From assembly GCA_040905925.1 (NCBI GenBank), contig JBBDQO010000070.1, forward strand, positions 1 through 33,990: DNA of 33,990 bases, read 5' to 3'. Source of the DNA: JALYNX01 sp040905925. GTDB taxonomy: Bacteria; Actinomycetota; Acidimicrobiia; Spongiisociales; ZC4RG35. Position numbers and translations under genes: made by a program. Positions 17,457 to 24,991 of the stretch are shown one piece after another. The notes under the pieces were generated by a model. The model saw nothing but the letters and a program-made list of their open reading frames with translations. It was not told the origin of the DNA and searched no databases. Each line of letters opens with the position of its first letter. Positions within the stretch are counted from its first letter, which is position 1.

Positions 17457-18446
17457 ATGGACGACCTCCAAAGCCTCATAAGTATCCCGCGGATTTGGAA
17501 GTCGTTGTCCCGCGTCGAGGAACGTCTGCTCGAGGCGGCGACTGCGGAAGACAACTATCTCACCAAGATCGCCCAACACCTGCTGGTGGCGGGCGGGAAG
17601 CGCTTCCGCCCCCTACTCGCCCTGCTCGCCGCAGAATTCGGCCCTCACAACGATCACCGGCCCGTGGAGGCGGGGGTCTCCGTGGAGTTGATCCACGTCG
17701 GTTCGCTCTATCACGACGACGTCATCGATGAGGCCGACACCAGGCGGGGGGCCCCATCGGTCAACGCCAATTGGTCGAACACCATCGCCATCCTGGCCGG
17801 GGACTTCTTGATGGCACGCGCCTCGGAGGTAGCGGCCACCCACCTCAGCCAGGAGTCGGTTCGCCTTCTCGCCGCCACCTATGCCGAGCTGGTGGAGGGC
17901 CAAACCAAAGAGCTCCAACTCCTGGGCAATCTCGACCACTCGATTGACGAGTACCACCAGGTGATCGGTGGCAAGACCGCCTCCCTCATCCGGACCTCGG
18001 CGCGTCTCGGGGCTCTGGCCGCCGACGCCCCCGCGGACGTCGTCGAGGCGCTCTCCTCTTGGGGCTGGGAGGTCGGGATGGTTTTCCAGATCGCTGACGA
18101 CGCCCTGGACCTTGTCGCCGACGAGGAGACGATCGGCAAGCCCGCCGGCTCTGACATTCGCGAAGGCACATTCACTGCGCCGGTCCTGCTCGCCGCCTCG
18201 GGCCCTTCGGGTGACCGGATCAGACATCTCCTCGGCGGTCCCATGCCCTACCCGGAACCAGTGGTCGAGGAAGTAATCGACCTGGTTCGGGCCGGCGATC
18301 ACGTAGAGGAGGCATTGCTAGAGGCGACACGCCATCTCGACTTGGCCTCCAAGGCGTTGGCCGCTCTCCCCGACGGCAAGCCGCGACAGATCCTGGAGAC
18401 CCTGGGTTCGTATCTCGTGGAACGGGTGGCCGCGGCAAAGACGTAG
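17457..18446 (+). CDS. Polyprenyl diphosphate synthase (IspB/HepT-like)
   Basis: This is an all-helical trans-isoprenyl diphosphate synthase. It carries GGKRFRP at residues 46-52, the first aspartate-rich motif D87-D88-x-x-D91 (LYHDDVIDEADTRRGAPS) and the second (FQIADDALDL) near residue 208. Such enzymes extend FPP or GGPP with IPP to make quinone side chains or carotenoid precursors. Chain length cannot be read reliably; the small residues before the first DDxxD suggest a long-chain product, such as a menaquinone side chain. I chose the ATG at 17457 because the upstream extension of the frame is antisense to clpC and unlike the family. There is no clear Shine-Dalgarno, and TAATAC about 16 nt upstream could be a -10, so the transcript may be nearly leaderless. 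It runs convergently into lysS. 329 aa. Confidence 0.9.
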   Translation: MDDLQSLISIPRIWKSLSRVEERLLEAATAEDNYLTKIAQHLLVAGGKRFRPLLALLAAEFGPHNDHRPVEAGVSVELIHVGSLYHDDVIDEADTRRGAPSVNANWSNTIAILAGDFLMARASEVAATHLSQESVRLLAATYAELVEGQTKELQLLGNLDHSIDEYHQVIGGKTASLIRTSARLGALAADAPADVVEALSSWGWEVGMVFQIADDALDLVADEETIGKPAGSDIREGTFTAPVLLAASGPSGDRIRHLLGGPMPYPEPVVEEVIDLVRAGDHVEEALLEATRHLDLASKALAALPDGKPRQILETLGSYLVERVAAAKT

Positions 18447-18599
18447 AGCGTTTCCTCCCCCAGGAGCGAAGCGACGTTGGGGGAGGTGGCCCAAAGGGCC
18501 GGAGGGGGCGCCTCTGACGCGTGGCGGGATGCCCCCCTCCCGACTTCGCCGGCTCTCCCCCCACCGCTCACTTCGTTCACTGGGGGGAGAAACACGCTC
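18446..18599. repeat. Multi-hairpin intergenic block between convergent genes
   Basis: The 151-nt gap is almost entirely folded into nested and serial hairpins: CCTCCCCCA/TGGGGGAGG (18454-18462 with 18478-18486), GGCCC/GGGCC (18488-18492 with 18496-18500), GGAGGGGGC/GCCCCCCTCC (18501-18509 with 18531-18540) and TCTCCCCCCA/TGGGGGGAGA (18554-18563 with 18581-18590). The outer ends GAGCGTTTC (18446-18454) and GAAACACGCTC (18589-18599) also pair, with a 2-nt bulge. It touches the stops of both flanking genes. It is likely a bidirectional terminator and/or a dispersed palindromic element. Confidence 0.75.
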
Positions 18600-20082
18600 A
18601 GGCCTCTGGCCTGAGCGTTGGGAACAGGATCACGTCGCGGATATGGGCCTGATCCGTGAGCAGCATCACCAGACGATCGACACCGATCCCCAACCCTCCC
18701 GTCGGCGGCAGCCCGTACTCGAGCGCCAGGAGATAGTCCTCGTCGAGGGGGTTGGCGTCCTCGTCGCCTGCGGCCCGGGCGGCGGCCTGCTCCTCGAAGC
18801 GGGCCCGCTGATCGTCGGGGTCGTTGAGCTCACTGAACGCATTGGCATACTCGGACCCGGCGATCACGAGTTCGAAACGGTCAGCCAGACGGGGGTCATC
18901 CTGATTCCGCCTAGCAAGGGGGGAGACCTCGATCGGGGGGTGGGTGACGAACGTCGGCTGCCGAATTCGACCTTCGACTGCCTCCTCGTAGATCTCGGCG
19001 ATGAGCCGCCCCGGGGACCAGTCTTCAACGACCTCCACCCCGACCTCGGAGCCAATCCTGCGCAGAGTCTCGATCGGTGTATCCAGATCGACATTCTCGC
19101 CGAGAGTCTCCGAGACCAGCTCAGTCATCGTCACCTGCCGATATGGAGGGGTCAGGTCGAGCAGCTCGCCCCGGAATTCGATCGACGTTTGCCCTGCGGC
19201 GTGCTCGGTGACCGCGCCGAAGACCTCCTCTACCAGCTTCAGGATGTCCCTGTAGTCGGCGAGGGCTTGATAGGCCTCCAACATCGTGAACTCCGGGTTG
19301 TGGGTGGCGTCGATCCCCTCGTTGCGAAAGATCCGCCCGATCTCGAAGACCCGTTCCATACCCCCGACCACCAACCGCTTCAGATGGAGCTCAGTGGCGA
19401 TCCGGAGGTACATCGCCATCCCGAGGGCGTGATGCTCGGTGCGGAACGGCCGAGCAGTGGCCCCGGTCGCCTGAACGAGCAGCACCGGTGTCTCCACCTC
19501 GACGAACCCCCTCTCCTCGAATTGGCGGCGCAACTCCGAAACGATCAGGGTGCGGGTCATTGCCACCTGGCGTGCTTCGTCGTTGACCATCAAGTCGAGG
19601 TAGCGGTGGCGGCTCCTCTGCTCGAGGTCCTGGAGGCCGTGCCATTTCTCGGGAAGCGGCCGGAGGCTCTTCTGAAGAAGAACCAGCTCTTCGACCCTCA
19701 CACTCAACTCACCCTTCCGGGTGGTCATGATCAAGCCCTGTGCGCCAAGCCAGTCTCCGAGGTCCACCGTCTCGAAACTGTCGGCCAGCTGATCGCCGGC
19801 CGCCCCACGGTCGACGAGGAGTTGGATTGACCCACTGCTGTCGCGCAAGGACCCGAACTGCAGTTTCCCGAACGACCGGTGGAGCATGAGCCTCCCCGCC
19901 ACCGAGACTCTCACCTCGGTCTGTGAGCCCGCCTCCAACTCGCCGAAACGCTCCCTGAGGTCGGCTGCGAGGTCGGTACGCTCGAATCGGTCGGGGTAGC
20001 CGCCCGATTCGAGAATCAGCGCATGGCGCTCCCGTCTGGCTGCCACCAGAGGGTCGGTCTCCTGCTCCGCATGGTCTGTCAT
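18598..20082 (-). CDS. lysS: Lysyl-tRNA synthetase, class II
   Basis: An N-terminal OB-fold anticodon-binding domain (about 55-150; VSVAGRLMLHRSFGKLQFGSLRD) precedes the class II catalytic domain. Motif 2 is FRNEGIDATHNPEFTMLE, with the lysine-specific THNPEF, and motif 3 is GGLGIGVDRLVMLL near the C-terminus. At 494 aa it is the normal bacterial LysS length, without the membrane domain of actinobacterial LysX. ATG start at 20080-20082. It sits 18 nt after panC on the same strand, matching the actinobacterial panC...lysS order, but panD and coaX, which often lie between them, are absent. The stop codon overlaps the end of the multi-hairpin block. Confidence 0.97.
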   Translation of the reverse strand: MTDHAEQETDPLVAARRERHALILESGGYPDRFERTDLAADLRERFGELEAGSQTEVRVSVAGRLMLHRSFGKLQFGSLRDSSGSIQLLVDRGAAGDQLADSFETVDLGDWLGAQGLIMTTRKGELSVRVEELVLLQKSLRPLPEKWHGLQDLEQRSRHRYLDLMVNDEARQVAMTRTLIVSELRRQFEERGFVEVETPVLLVQATGATARPFRTEHHALGMAMYLRIATELHLKRLVVGGMERVFEIGRIFRNEGIDATHNPEFTMLEAYQALADYRDILKLVEEVFGAVTEHAAGQTSIEFRGELLDLTPPYRQVTMTELVSETLGENVDLDTPIETLRRIGSEVGVEVVEDWSPGRLIAEIYEEAVEGRIRQPTFVTHPPIEVSPLARRNQDDPRLADRFELVIAGSEYANAFSELNDPDDQRARFEEQAAARAAGDEDANPLDEDYLLALEYGLPPTGGLGIGVDRLVMLLTDQAHIRDVILFPTLRPEA

Positions 20083-20100
20083 CGGGCTCGCTGCTTCGGG

Positions 20101-20988
20101 TCAGCGCAGGGTAACGAGCCGGCTCGGCTCATCGAGGATGAGCCCACGGTCCGGAACGAAGCGCCCGTCGACCACATCGATGGCGATGTTGTCGATGAGG
20201 CGAACCCCTCCCACTCTGACAGCGGCAGCCAGAACCGCGGGTCGATCCAGCGCCTCGATCGGGGTCATCGTGTCCTGGGAGGCCAGCATGACGTAGTCAA
20301 CCTCCAGATGGCGGACGGATCTGCGCACGGTCGCCTCGATGCGCTCCCCCCGGCGCTCGCCGCCGTCGATCTGCTCCGCCGCCTGGAACAGGCCCCGGCT
20401 CATTGCGAGGGCCCGCTCCCGATCCTCCCGCGCCAGGCGGACATTCCGACTCGACAGCGCAAAGCCATCGGGCTCCCTGATCAGTGGGGCGTGCACGATT
20501 TGGATCGGGAAGCGCAGATCACGGGCCATCGCCTCGAGCACGGCCAGTTGTTGGGCGTCCTTGCGACCGAACATCGCCACATCGGGCTCCAACCCGGCGA
20601 AGAGCTTGGCCACCACCGTGGCCACCCCGGTGAAATGCCCTGCGCGATGCCGGCCTTCCATCTCCTGGGAGACTCCTCCGACCTCGACGATGGTGGTCCA
20701 CCCCTTCGGGTAGACCTCGTCGTGCTCGGGGAGGAAGAGGATGTCGACGGAGTGATCCCTCGCCAATCCTGTGTCACGTTCGACATCGCGGGGATAGGAG
20801 TCGAAGTCACCGGTGTCATTGAACTGAGTCGGGTTGACGAACAGGGAAACCACCAGGGTGTCGCATTGGGCTCTGAGCAGGTCCATCAACTTCAGATGCC
20901 CCTCGTGAAAGAAGCCCAGTGTGGGGAGCAATCCGACCGTGCCTGAATAGAGCCTCCGCGTCTCGGAAAAGGTGGCCGTCAGGTCCAT
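20101..20988 (-). CDS. panC: Pantothenate synthetase
   Basis: PanC condenses pantoate and beta-alanine with ATP to make pantothenate, the CoA precursor. The nucleotidyltransferase HIGH-type motif is H28-E-G-H31 (LPTLGFFHEGHL; most PanC have MGALHxGHL), followed by SLFVNPTQF. The second ATP-binding region reads FGRKDAQQL, where FGEKDxQQL is usual, and EPDGFALSSRN is intact. These substitutions are mild and the length (295 aa) is normal. The start overlaps the DUF2520 gene by 10 nt, and lysS follows 18 nt after the stop. No panB or panD is present here, so beta-alanine and pantoate synthesis must be encoded elsewhere or bypassed. Confidence 0.93.
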   Translation of the reverse strand: MDLTATFSETRRLYSGTVGLLPTLGFFHEGHLKLMDLLRAQCDTLVVSLFVNPTQFNDTGDFDSYPRDVERDTGLARDHSVDILFLPEHDEVYPKGWTTIVEVGGVSQEMEGRHRAGHFTGVATVVAKLFAGLEPDVAMFGRKDAQQLAVLEAMARDLRFPIQIVHAPLIREPDGFALSSRNVRLAREDRERALAMSRGLFQAAEQIDGGERRGERIEATVRRSVRHLEVDYVMLASQDTMTPIEALDRPAVLAAAVRVGGVRLIDNIAIDVVDGRFVPDRGLILDEPSRLVTLR

Positions 20989-21767
20989 CGGCCGACTTCA
21001 TCAGGTCGTCCCGCCCGTATGGCGGTGGCCTCTGCCATGAGCCTGAACTGACGGCCCACATCTTCGGAGACGGTGCGGGCCGCTTCCAGGTGGCCGATCA
21101 CGGTGTCGGTGTCCGCTCTGGCGATAGGTCCGGTGAGAGCCACGGGGCCCTGTTCGTAGAAGTTGGCAACCGCTCGTTGCACCAAGGGCCGTGCCACCCG
21201 CGGGTCAACGCCGACTGAATCGAACAAATCGCTGGCGGTGGCCAGTGCCGTGATGACGAAATTGGAGGCCGCGGCAGCAGCAGCGTGGTACGCCGGGCGA
21301 ATGGTGTCATCGAGGCGAAACGGCTCCATTCCGAGTGAGGATGCCAGGTGGGTCAGCGTGTCGAGTGCGAAAGCGTCGCCGTCGATGCCGACATAGGACC
21401 CGGCCAGTGCAGCGGCCCCCCGCTCCGGGTCGGGAAGAGTCTGCAACGGATGGAAGCCGCCAATGCTGAGGCCCTTCTCGGCCAATGAACGGAGCGCAGT
21501 CAATGGGACGAACCCCGAGAGATGCGCGGCAACTGCTATCGAGCCGGCACGGTCGGCTAGATCATCTGCCACCTGGGCGATGGCTTCATCCCTCACCGCG
21601 ATCAAGAGGAGATCCGACTCGGGGAGGGGTGCGTCGGCGGGGATCGGGGGCCCGAAGCTGGTGTCACCTGAGCGGGAGAGAACACCGCTGATCACATGAC
21701 CGGCGCGAGTGGCCGCGATCGCAACCGACCCGCCGGCCCGTCCCGAGCCGACGATCATCAGCCGCAT
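20979..21767 (-). CDS. Rossmann-fold and DUF2520 domain-containing protein
   Basis: An N-terminal NAD(P)-binding Rossmann fold begins MRLMIVGSGRAGGSVA (GxGxxGxS pattern). The C-terminal all-helical DUF2520 domain follows (RPAYHAAAAAASNFVITAL...). This two-domain protein is the constant neighbour of panC in actinobacteria and resembles ketopantoate-reductase-like and ProC-like dehydrogenases. A role in pantothenate supply is plausible but unproven. I use the ATG at 21765-21767 because the Rossmann strand begins immediately after it and GGGCGAG lies just upstream. A GTG seven codons earlier is the alternative. Overlaps panC by 10 nt. Confidence 0.85.
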   Translation of the reverse strand: MRLMIVGSGRAGGSVAIAATRAGHVISGVLSRSGDTSFGPPIPADAPLPESDLLLIAVRDEAIAQVADDLADRAGSIAVAAHLSGFVPLTALRSLAEKGLSIGGFHPLQTLPDPERGAAALAGSYVGIDGDAFALDTLTHLASSLGMEPFRLDDTIRPAYHAAAAAASNFVITALATASDLFDSVGVDPRVARPLVQRAVANFYEQGPVALTGPIARADTDTVIGHLEAARTVSEDVGRQFRLMAEATAIRAGRPDEVGRWT

Positions 21768-21820
21768 CGTCTCGCCCGTGCCTGACACACGGGAAGGCTA
21801 GTGGCGCCCGACGGTGGGCT

Positions 21821-22162
21821 TCAGGCCTGCTCTTCGCGGAGTTGCTCCGACGTGATCACGGGCCAGTTCGAGTCCAGCTCCGACTTCATCGTGTGATAGT
21901 CGTCGCGTCTCTTCCAGAACTTCGTCTTCCAAACTCTGAAACGGCGCTTTCCTGGCTCTGGCTGCTCGTGGAGGATCTCGTTCCCCCCGGTGCCTCGGAC
22001 CTCGGGCAGCTCGGCCACCTCATCCGGATCGTCCACCATGTGAAGCACCTGGTGGGTGTGATGCCTCACCTTGCGGTGCTCCAGCCTGCGGTCGTCACGC
22101 GACGGCCTGCTCTCGTTGTATCCGGGGATTCCGTTGCGATGCACTCGCGACCGCTTTGCCAT
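21821..22162 (-). CDS. Highly basic hypothetical protein, 113 aa
   Basis: I do not recognise a family. The chain is rich in Arg, Lys and His at both ends (MAKRSRVHRNGIPGY... and KRRFRVWKTKFWKRRDDYHTM), with an acidic middle (DDPDEVAELPEV). There is no signal peptide or membrane segment. A good Shine-Dalgarno (AAGGAG) lies 10 nt upstream of the ATG at 22160-22162, which supports it as a real gene. The composition suggests a nucleic-acid or ribosome-associated protein; this is inference. It lies between the folate operon and the DUF2520-panC genes on the same strand. An upstream sequence can pair with its ribosome-binding site (see 22170-22211). Confidence 0.65.
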   Translation of the reverse strand: MAKRSRVHRNGIPGYNESRPSRDDRRLEHRKVRHHTHQVLHMVDDPDEVAELPEVRGTGGNEILHEQPEPGKRRFRVWKTKFWKRRDDYHTMKSELDSNWPVITSEQLREEQA

Positions 22163-22169
22163 CTAGATC

Positions 22170-22211
22170 GTTTCTCCTTCCTGGACGGCGCATGTCGATG
22201 GTTGGAGAAAC
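22170..22211 (-). promoter_or_regulatory. Putative ribosome-binding-site-sequestering stem upstream of the 113-aa gene
   Basis: In the minus-strand RNA, GTTTCTCC (22211-22204) can pair perfectly with GGAGAAAC (22177-22170), which contains the Shine-Dalgarno of the following gene. The loop is 26 nt. Such an arrangement could make translation conditional on temperature, a protein or a small RNA, but chance pairing is possible. Confidence 0.35.
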
Positions 22212-22279
22212 TCGGGGGGGCCGCGGCCACAACCCATGAGTGGAAGCTAGCACGCCATCGAGGTTTCCGGGTAGGGCCG

Positions 22280-23233
22280 TTAGACCAGAAACGGGATGAA
22301 TCGCCTCGTCACGCGACGGCGATAGCTCGTGTAAGACGGATAAGCGACACGCAGCCGACGCTCTTCGTAACTCGTCTTCAACCAGAAGAAGCCGAGAAGC
22401 CCGACACTGAGCACCGTGGCAATCCGGCTTCCCAAAGCCAGGGACGCTCCCAGGAACAGCAGGACCACACCCCCGTATATCGGGTGCCTGGCCCATCGAT
22501 ACGGGCCGGTCACGACCATCGAAGCTCCCGGGGCCGGCTCCGGGAGGGGTGTCAGCGCACTGCCCAGGCTCCTTGCCGACGCGAGGATCAGGTAGGCACC
22601 CAGGACCAGGATCAGGACACCGGCGACCTGGAGCCAATCCAGATCGAGACTTGGAAGTGAGCCATCACCAAGGAGCACCGACGCGATCACCGTGAAGAAG
22701 GCAATCTGTGCCATGACCCAATAGATGCCCGGGCTCGGCCCGTCGGAGTTGGCCCAATCCCCAAGAAGGAGCTCGACATCCTGATCCAGTACCTGCGTCA
22801 GGGCTCCGGCGGCGGTCTCACCGTTCCCCACTCCCGCGTCGGGCCAGACTTCGGCCAGGGGCTCGAGGACAAACCTCCGCTCGCGGGCCCTGACATGCGG
22901 CACCTGAAGACGCGGTGTGTTGAGCACTGCGCCGTCACTGGAGACGATGTCGAGGTCGAGGGTCCGTGGGCCCCATTTCTCGGACCTCACCCGCCCTTGG
23001 GAGTCCTCTATGCCCGCAAGACCGTCCAGAAGCGTCTCTGCGTCGAGCTCGGTGACGACCAACACGACGGCGTTGAGGAACGGGTCCTGCTCGGGTCCCC
23101 CGATCGGTGCCGTCTCGTAGAGCCCCGAGATAGCCGTGATCCGGCCCAGACGGGCAACACCTGCGAGTGCCGAACGCAGACACCCGAGCCGATCGCCGAG
23201 GTTGGAGCCAAGGGCGACGGCATATCTGGTCAT
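22280..23233 (-). CDS. folK: FolK (HPPK) fused to an ICMT/PEMT-like membrane methyltransferase domain
   Basis: Residues 1-160 are 6-hydroxymethyl-7,8-dihydropterin pyrophosphokinase, which makes the pyrophosphorylated pterin used by FolP. The evidence is GSNLGDR at 9-15, ETAPIGGPEQDPFLN at 40-54, the Mg-binding RTLDLDIV at 90-97 and PHVRARERRFVLEPLAEVWPD at 112-132. HPPK is normally about 160 aa, but this frame continues without a stop into about 150 more residues. These have membrane segments near 169-188, 199-218 and 253-285 and the isoprenylcysteine-carboxyl-methyltransferase-like signature TGPYRWARHPIYGG at 242-255. They end with EERRLRVAYPSYTSYRRRVTRRFIPF-type residues at 290-315. That C-terminus is typical of small bacterial SAM-dependent membrane methyltransferases. 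The fusion would anchor HPPK to the membrane. It overlaps folB by 4 nt. Confidence 0.88.
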   Translation of the reverse strand: MTRYAVALGSNLGDRLGCLRSALAGVARLGRITAISGLYETAPIGGPEQDPFLNAVVLVVTELDAETLLDGLAGIEDSQGRVRSEKWGPRTLDLDIVSSDGAVLNTPRLQVPHVRARERRFVLEPLAEVWPDAGVGNGETAAGALTQVLDQDVELLLGDWANSDGPSPGIYWVMAQIAFFTVIASVLLGDGSLPSLDLDWLQVAGVLILVLGAYLILASARSLGSALTPLPEPAPGASMVVTGPYRWARHPIYGGVVLLFLGASLALGSRIATVLSVGLLGFFWLKTSYEERRLRVAYPSYTSYRRRVTRRFIPFLV

Positions 23234-23589
23234 CGGGTGCGGTCAACCGTCACCGAAACGTCGCCGAATTCCACCGGGATCGGTGCCTCCGGTTTGTGGA
23301 CGGTGACGATGACGCGCTCGACTCGGAGGTCTTCCATCACCAAGGCAGCGACACGATTCGCAACCGTCTCGATCAGGTTGTGACTCTCCCCAGCCACCAC
23401 GTAGTGAACGCCGCGGGCCAAGGCGCCGTAATCGATGGTGTCGGTGAGCTCATCTGAGGCAGCAGCCGCTGTCGTGTCGAGAAAAACACCGACATCGACG
23501 AGGAACGTTTGATTCCTTGTCTTTTCCTCGGGCAGGGCGCCATGACGAGCCCTGACTTCGATACCGGTGAGATCGATGCGATCGGTCAC
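23230..23589 (-). CDS. folB: Dihydroneopterin aldolase
   Basis: FolB cleaves 7,8-dihydroneopterin to 6-hydroxymethyl-7,8-dihydropterin and glycolaldehyde, directly supplying FolK. The T-fold protein of 119 aa has the usual opening (DRIDLTGIEVRARHGALPEEKTRNQTF) with the pterin-binding H-G, the DTIDYGAL segment, the SHNLIETVA segment with the anchoring Glu, and the VTVHKPEAPI catalytic-loop Lys. GTG start at 23587-23589 overlaps the upstream stop as GTGA, and its own end overlaps folK by 4 nt, so translation is coupled on both sides. Confidence 0.95.
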   Translation of the reverse strand: MTDRIDLTGIEVRARHGALPEEKTRNQTFLVDVGVFLDTTAAAASDELTDTIDYGALARGVHYVVAGESHNLIETVANRVAALVMEDLRVERVIVTVHKPEAPIPVEFGDVSVTVDRTR

Positions 23590-24080
23590 GAATCTGCGGT
23601 GGCCGGGATCAAGGATCGGCCCTCCGGGCCGAGCGCTCTCCCCAGGATCTGTTGGATCACTGCCAAGGCCAGGATCGGGTCCTTGACCAGGCCGGACACC
23701 ACCAGATAGCCACCGAGCAGGCCACCCACCGTGTCATCGATCGTCTCCCGATGGACCAGGACCCGTGCGCGATTGCGGGTCATGGCCTTGGTCAGGGTTG
23801 TGAAGAAGGCCTCGATCTCGGAAGCCTCGAAATCGTGGGCCACAGGGACCGAATAGGTGGCCATCCCCGCCTCGCGATAGGCGAGCAGGTTCTGGTTACC
23901 GGGGAGCATCGAGACGACGGAGTTGATCCCGGCCTCCTCGACCAACCAGGTGATCTCTTCCTCGCGTCTCACACGACGGTGTTGGAACCCCGAGCCCCCC
24001 ACCCGCTCCGACACAGCAAGACGATCGGTGATGACCCACGTGAATCCACGTGGTTTCAATCCGGCGACCATTCTTCCCAT
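23586..24080 (-). CDS. Dual-specificity/tyrosine-phosphatase-like protein lacking the catalytic Cys (pseudophosphatase)
   Basis: The chain follows the DSP/PTP fold pattern: RGFTWVITDRLAVSERVGG at 11-29 (cf. FSWVIPGRLAG in family members), EEAGINSVVSML at 48-59, a Y-SVPVAHDF stretch at 76-84 with a possible general-acid D83, then the P-loop region. The expected HCx5R(S/T)G reads H110-R111-ETIDD-T117-V118-G119. The nucleophilic Cys is Arg and the phosphate-binding Arg is Thr, while the flanking VLVH and GGYLV are well kept. It should therefore bind but not hydrolyse, or do something else. 164 aa, inside the folate operon, overlapping folP by 25 nt and folB by 4 nt. The ATG at 24069-24071 is an alternative start. 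Confidence 0.75.
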   Translation of the reverse strand: MGRMVAGLKPRGFTWVITDRLAVSERVGGSGFQHRRVRREEEITWLVEEAGINSVVSMLPGNQNLLAYREAGMATYSVPVAHDFEASEIEAFFTTLTKAMTRNRARVLVHRETIDDTVGGLLGGYLVVSGLVKDPILALAVIQQILGRALGPEGRSLIPATADS

Positions 24081-24916
24081 AGCTCGGGACTCACGATAGT
24101 GGCGGCCACCAACAGCGCCGCCCTTGACGAGGAAACATCGTGAACCCGGAAAACCCTGGCCCCACGCTCGAATCCGAGAGCCGTGGTGACGGCGGTCACC
24201 CCATCGCGGTCCATCGGGCTTTCGATTCCGGTGACCCGGCCGAGAAACGACTTGCGGGAAGCTCCCAGCACCACCGGGTAACCCAGGCGGGCGAGAGTCC
24301 CGAGTCCAGCCAACAGCTCCAGGTTGTGCCTGACCGTCTTGCCGAACCCGATCCCGGGATCGATCGCGATCGAATCGGGGCTGGCACCCATGTCTATGAG
24401 ATGTGCCGCGCGTTCCGCAAGGAATCCGGCGACCACCGACACGACGTCGTCGTAACGCGGGTCCTGCTGCATGTGCTCGGGGGTCCCCTGCATGTGCATC
24501 AGGACTACGCCTACCCCGGCCTCGACCACCAACTCCGCCATCCCCGGGGCGGAACAGGCTGTCACATCGTTGAGGATCCCGGCACCGGCCTCAATCGCGG
24601 CTCGTGCCACCGTTGGCTTGGAGGTGTCGATCGAGACCAAGAGCCCAAGGTCCGCCAGCCGCTCCACGACCGGGATGACCCGCGAAAGCTCGTCGGCGAT
24701 AGAGACCGGTTGCGCCCCGGGCCGGGTCGATTCCCCACCGACATCGATTATCTCGGCCCCCGCATCGTGCATGGCGATCCCGCCGGCAATCGCATCGGCG
24801 GCGGCTGCATGCACGCCGCCATCGGAGAAAGAATCGGGGGTCACATTGAGCACCCCCATGATCACGCCCCTGGAGATGTCGAGATCGCGGGTTCCAAGCT
24901 TCCAATGCGAGTTCAA
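24056..24916 (-). CDS. folP: Dihydropteroate synthase
   Basis: DHPS joins p-aminobenzoate to the FolK product to give dihydropteroate. TIM-barrel signatures are clear: GVLNVTPDSFSDGG near 21-34, DVGGESTRPGAQPV near 58-71, SIDTSKPTVA, and the SRKSFLGR loop. The last holds the Lys/Ser/Arg that bind pterin and sulfonamides. The start appears to be TTG at 24914-24916 (TTG AAC TCG), with GGAAGGG 7 nt upstream, giving a 286-aa protein of normal length. It lies after folE across a gap containing tandem heptamers and before the pseudophosphatase gene, which its end overlaps. Confidence 0.95.
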   Translation of the reverse strand: MNSHWKLGTRDLDISRGVIMGVLNVTPDSFSDGGVHAAAADAIAGGIAMHDAGAEIIDVGGESTRPGAQPVSIADELSRVIPVVERLADLGLLVSIDTSKPTVARAAIEAGAGILNDVTACSAPGMAELVVEAGVGVVLMHMQGTPEHMQQDPRYDDVVSVVAGFLAERAAHLIDMGASPDSIAIDPGIGFGKTVRHNLELLAGLGTLARLGYPVVLGASRKSFLGRVTGIESPMDRDGVTAVTTALGFERGARVFRVHDVSSSRAALLVAATIVSPELWEEWSPD

Positions 24917-24937
24917 GGCGCACCCTTCCGATGCTCT

Positions 24938-24972
24938 GAACGTAGAACGTAGAACGTAGAACGTGGAACGTG
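24938..24972. repeat. Five tandem heptamers GAACGTA/GAACGTG
   Basis: Three copies of GAACGTA (24938-24958) are followed by two GAACGTG (24959-24972) and a degenerate sixth unit (AAACGG). The array lies in the 75-nt gap between folE and folP, on the transcribed strand of the operon. It could be a slippage-prone spacer, a protein-binding array or a dispersed repeat. Confidence 0.85.
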
Positions 24973-24991
24973 AAACGGCGAGCGCAGCGAG

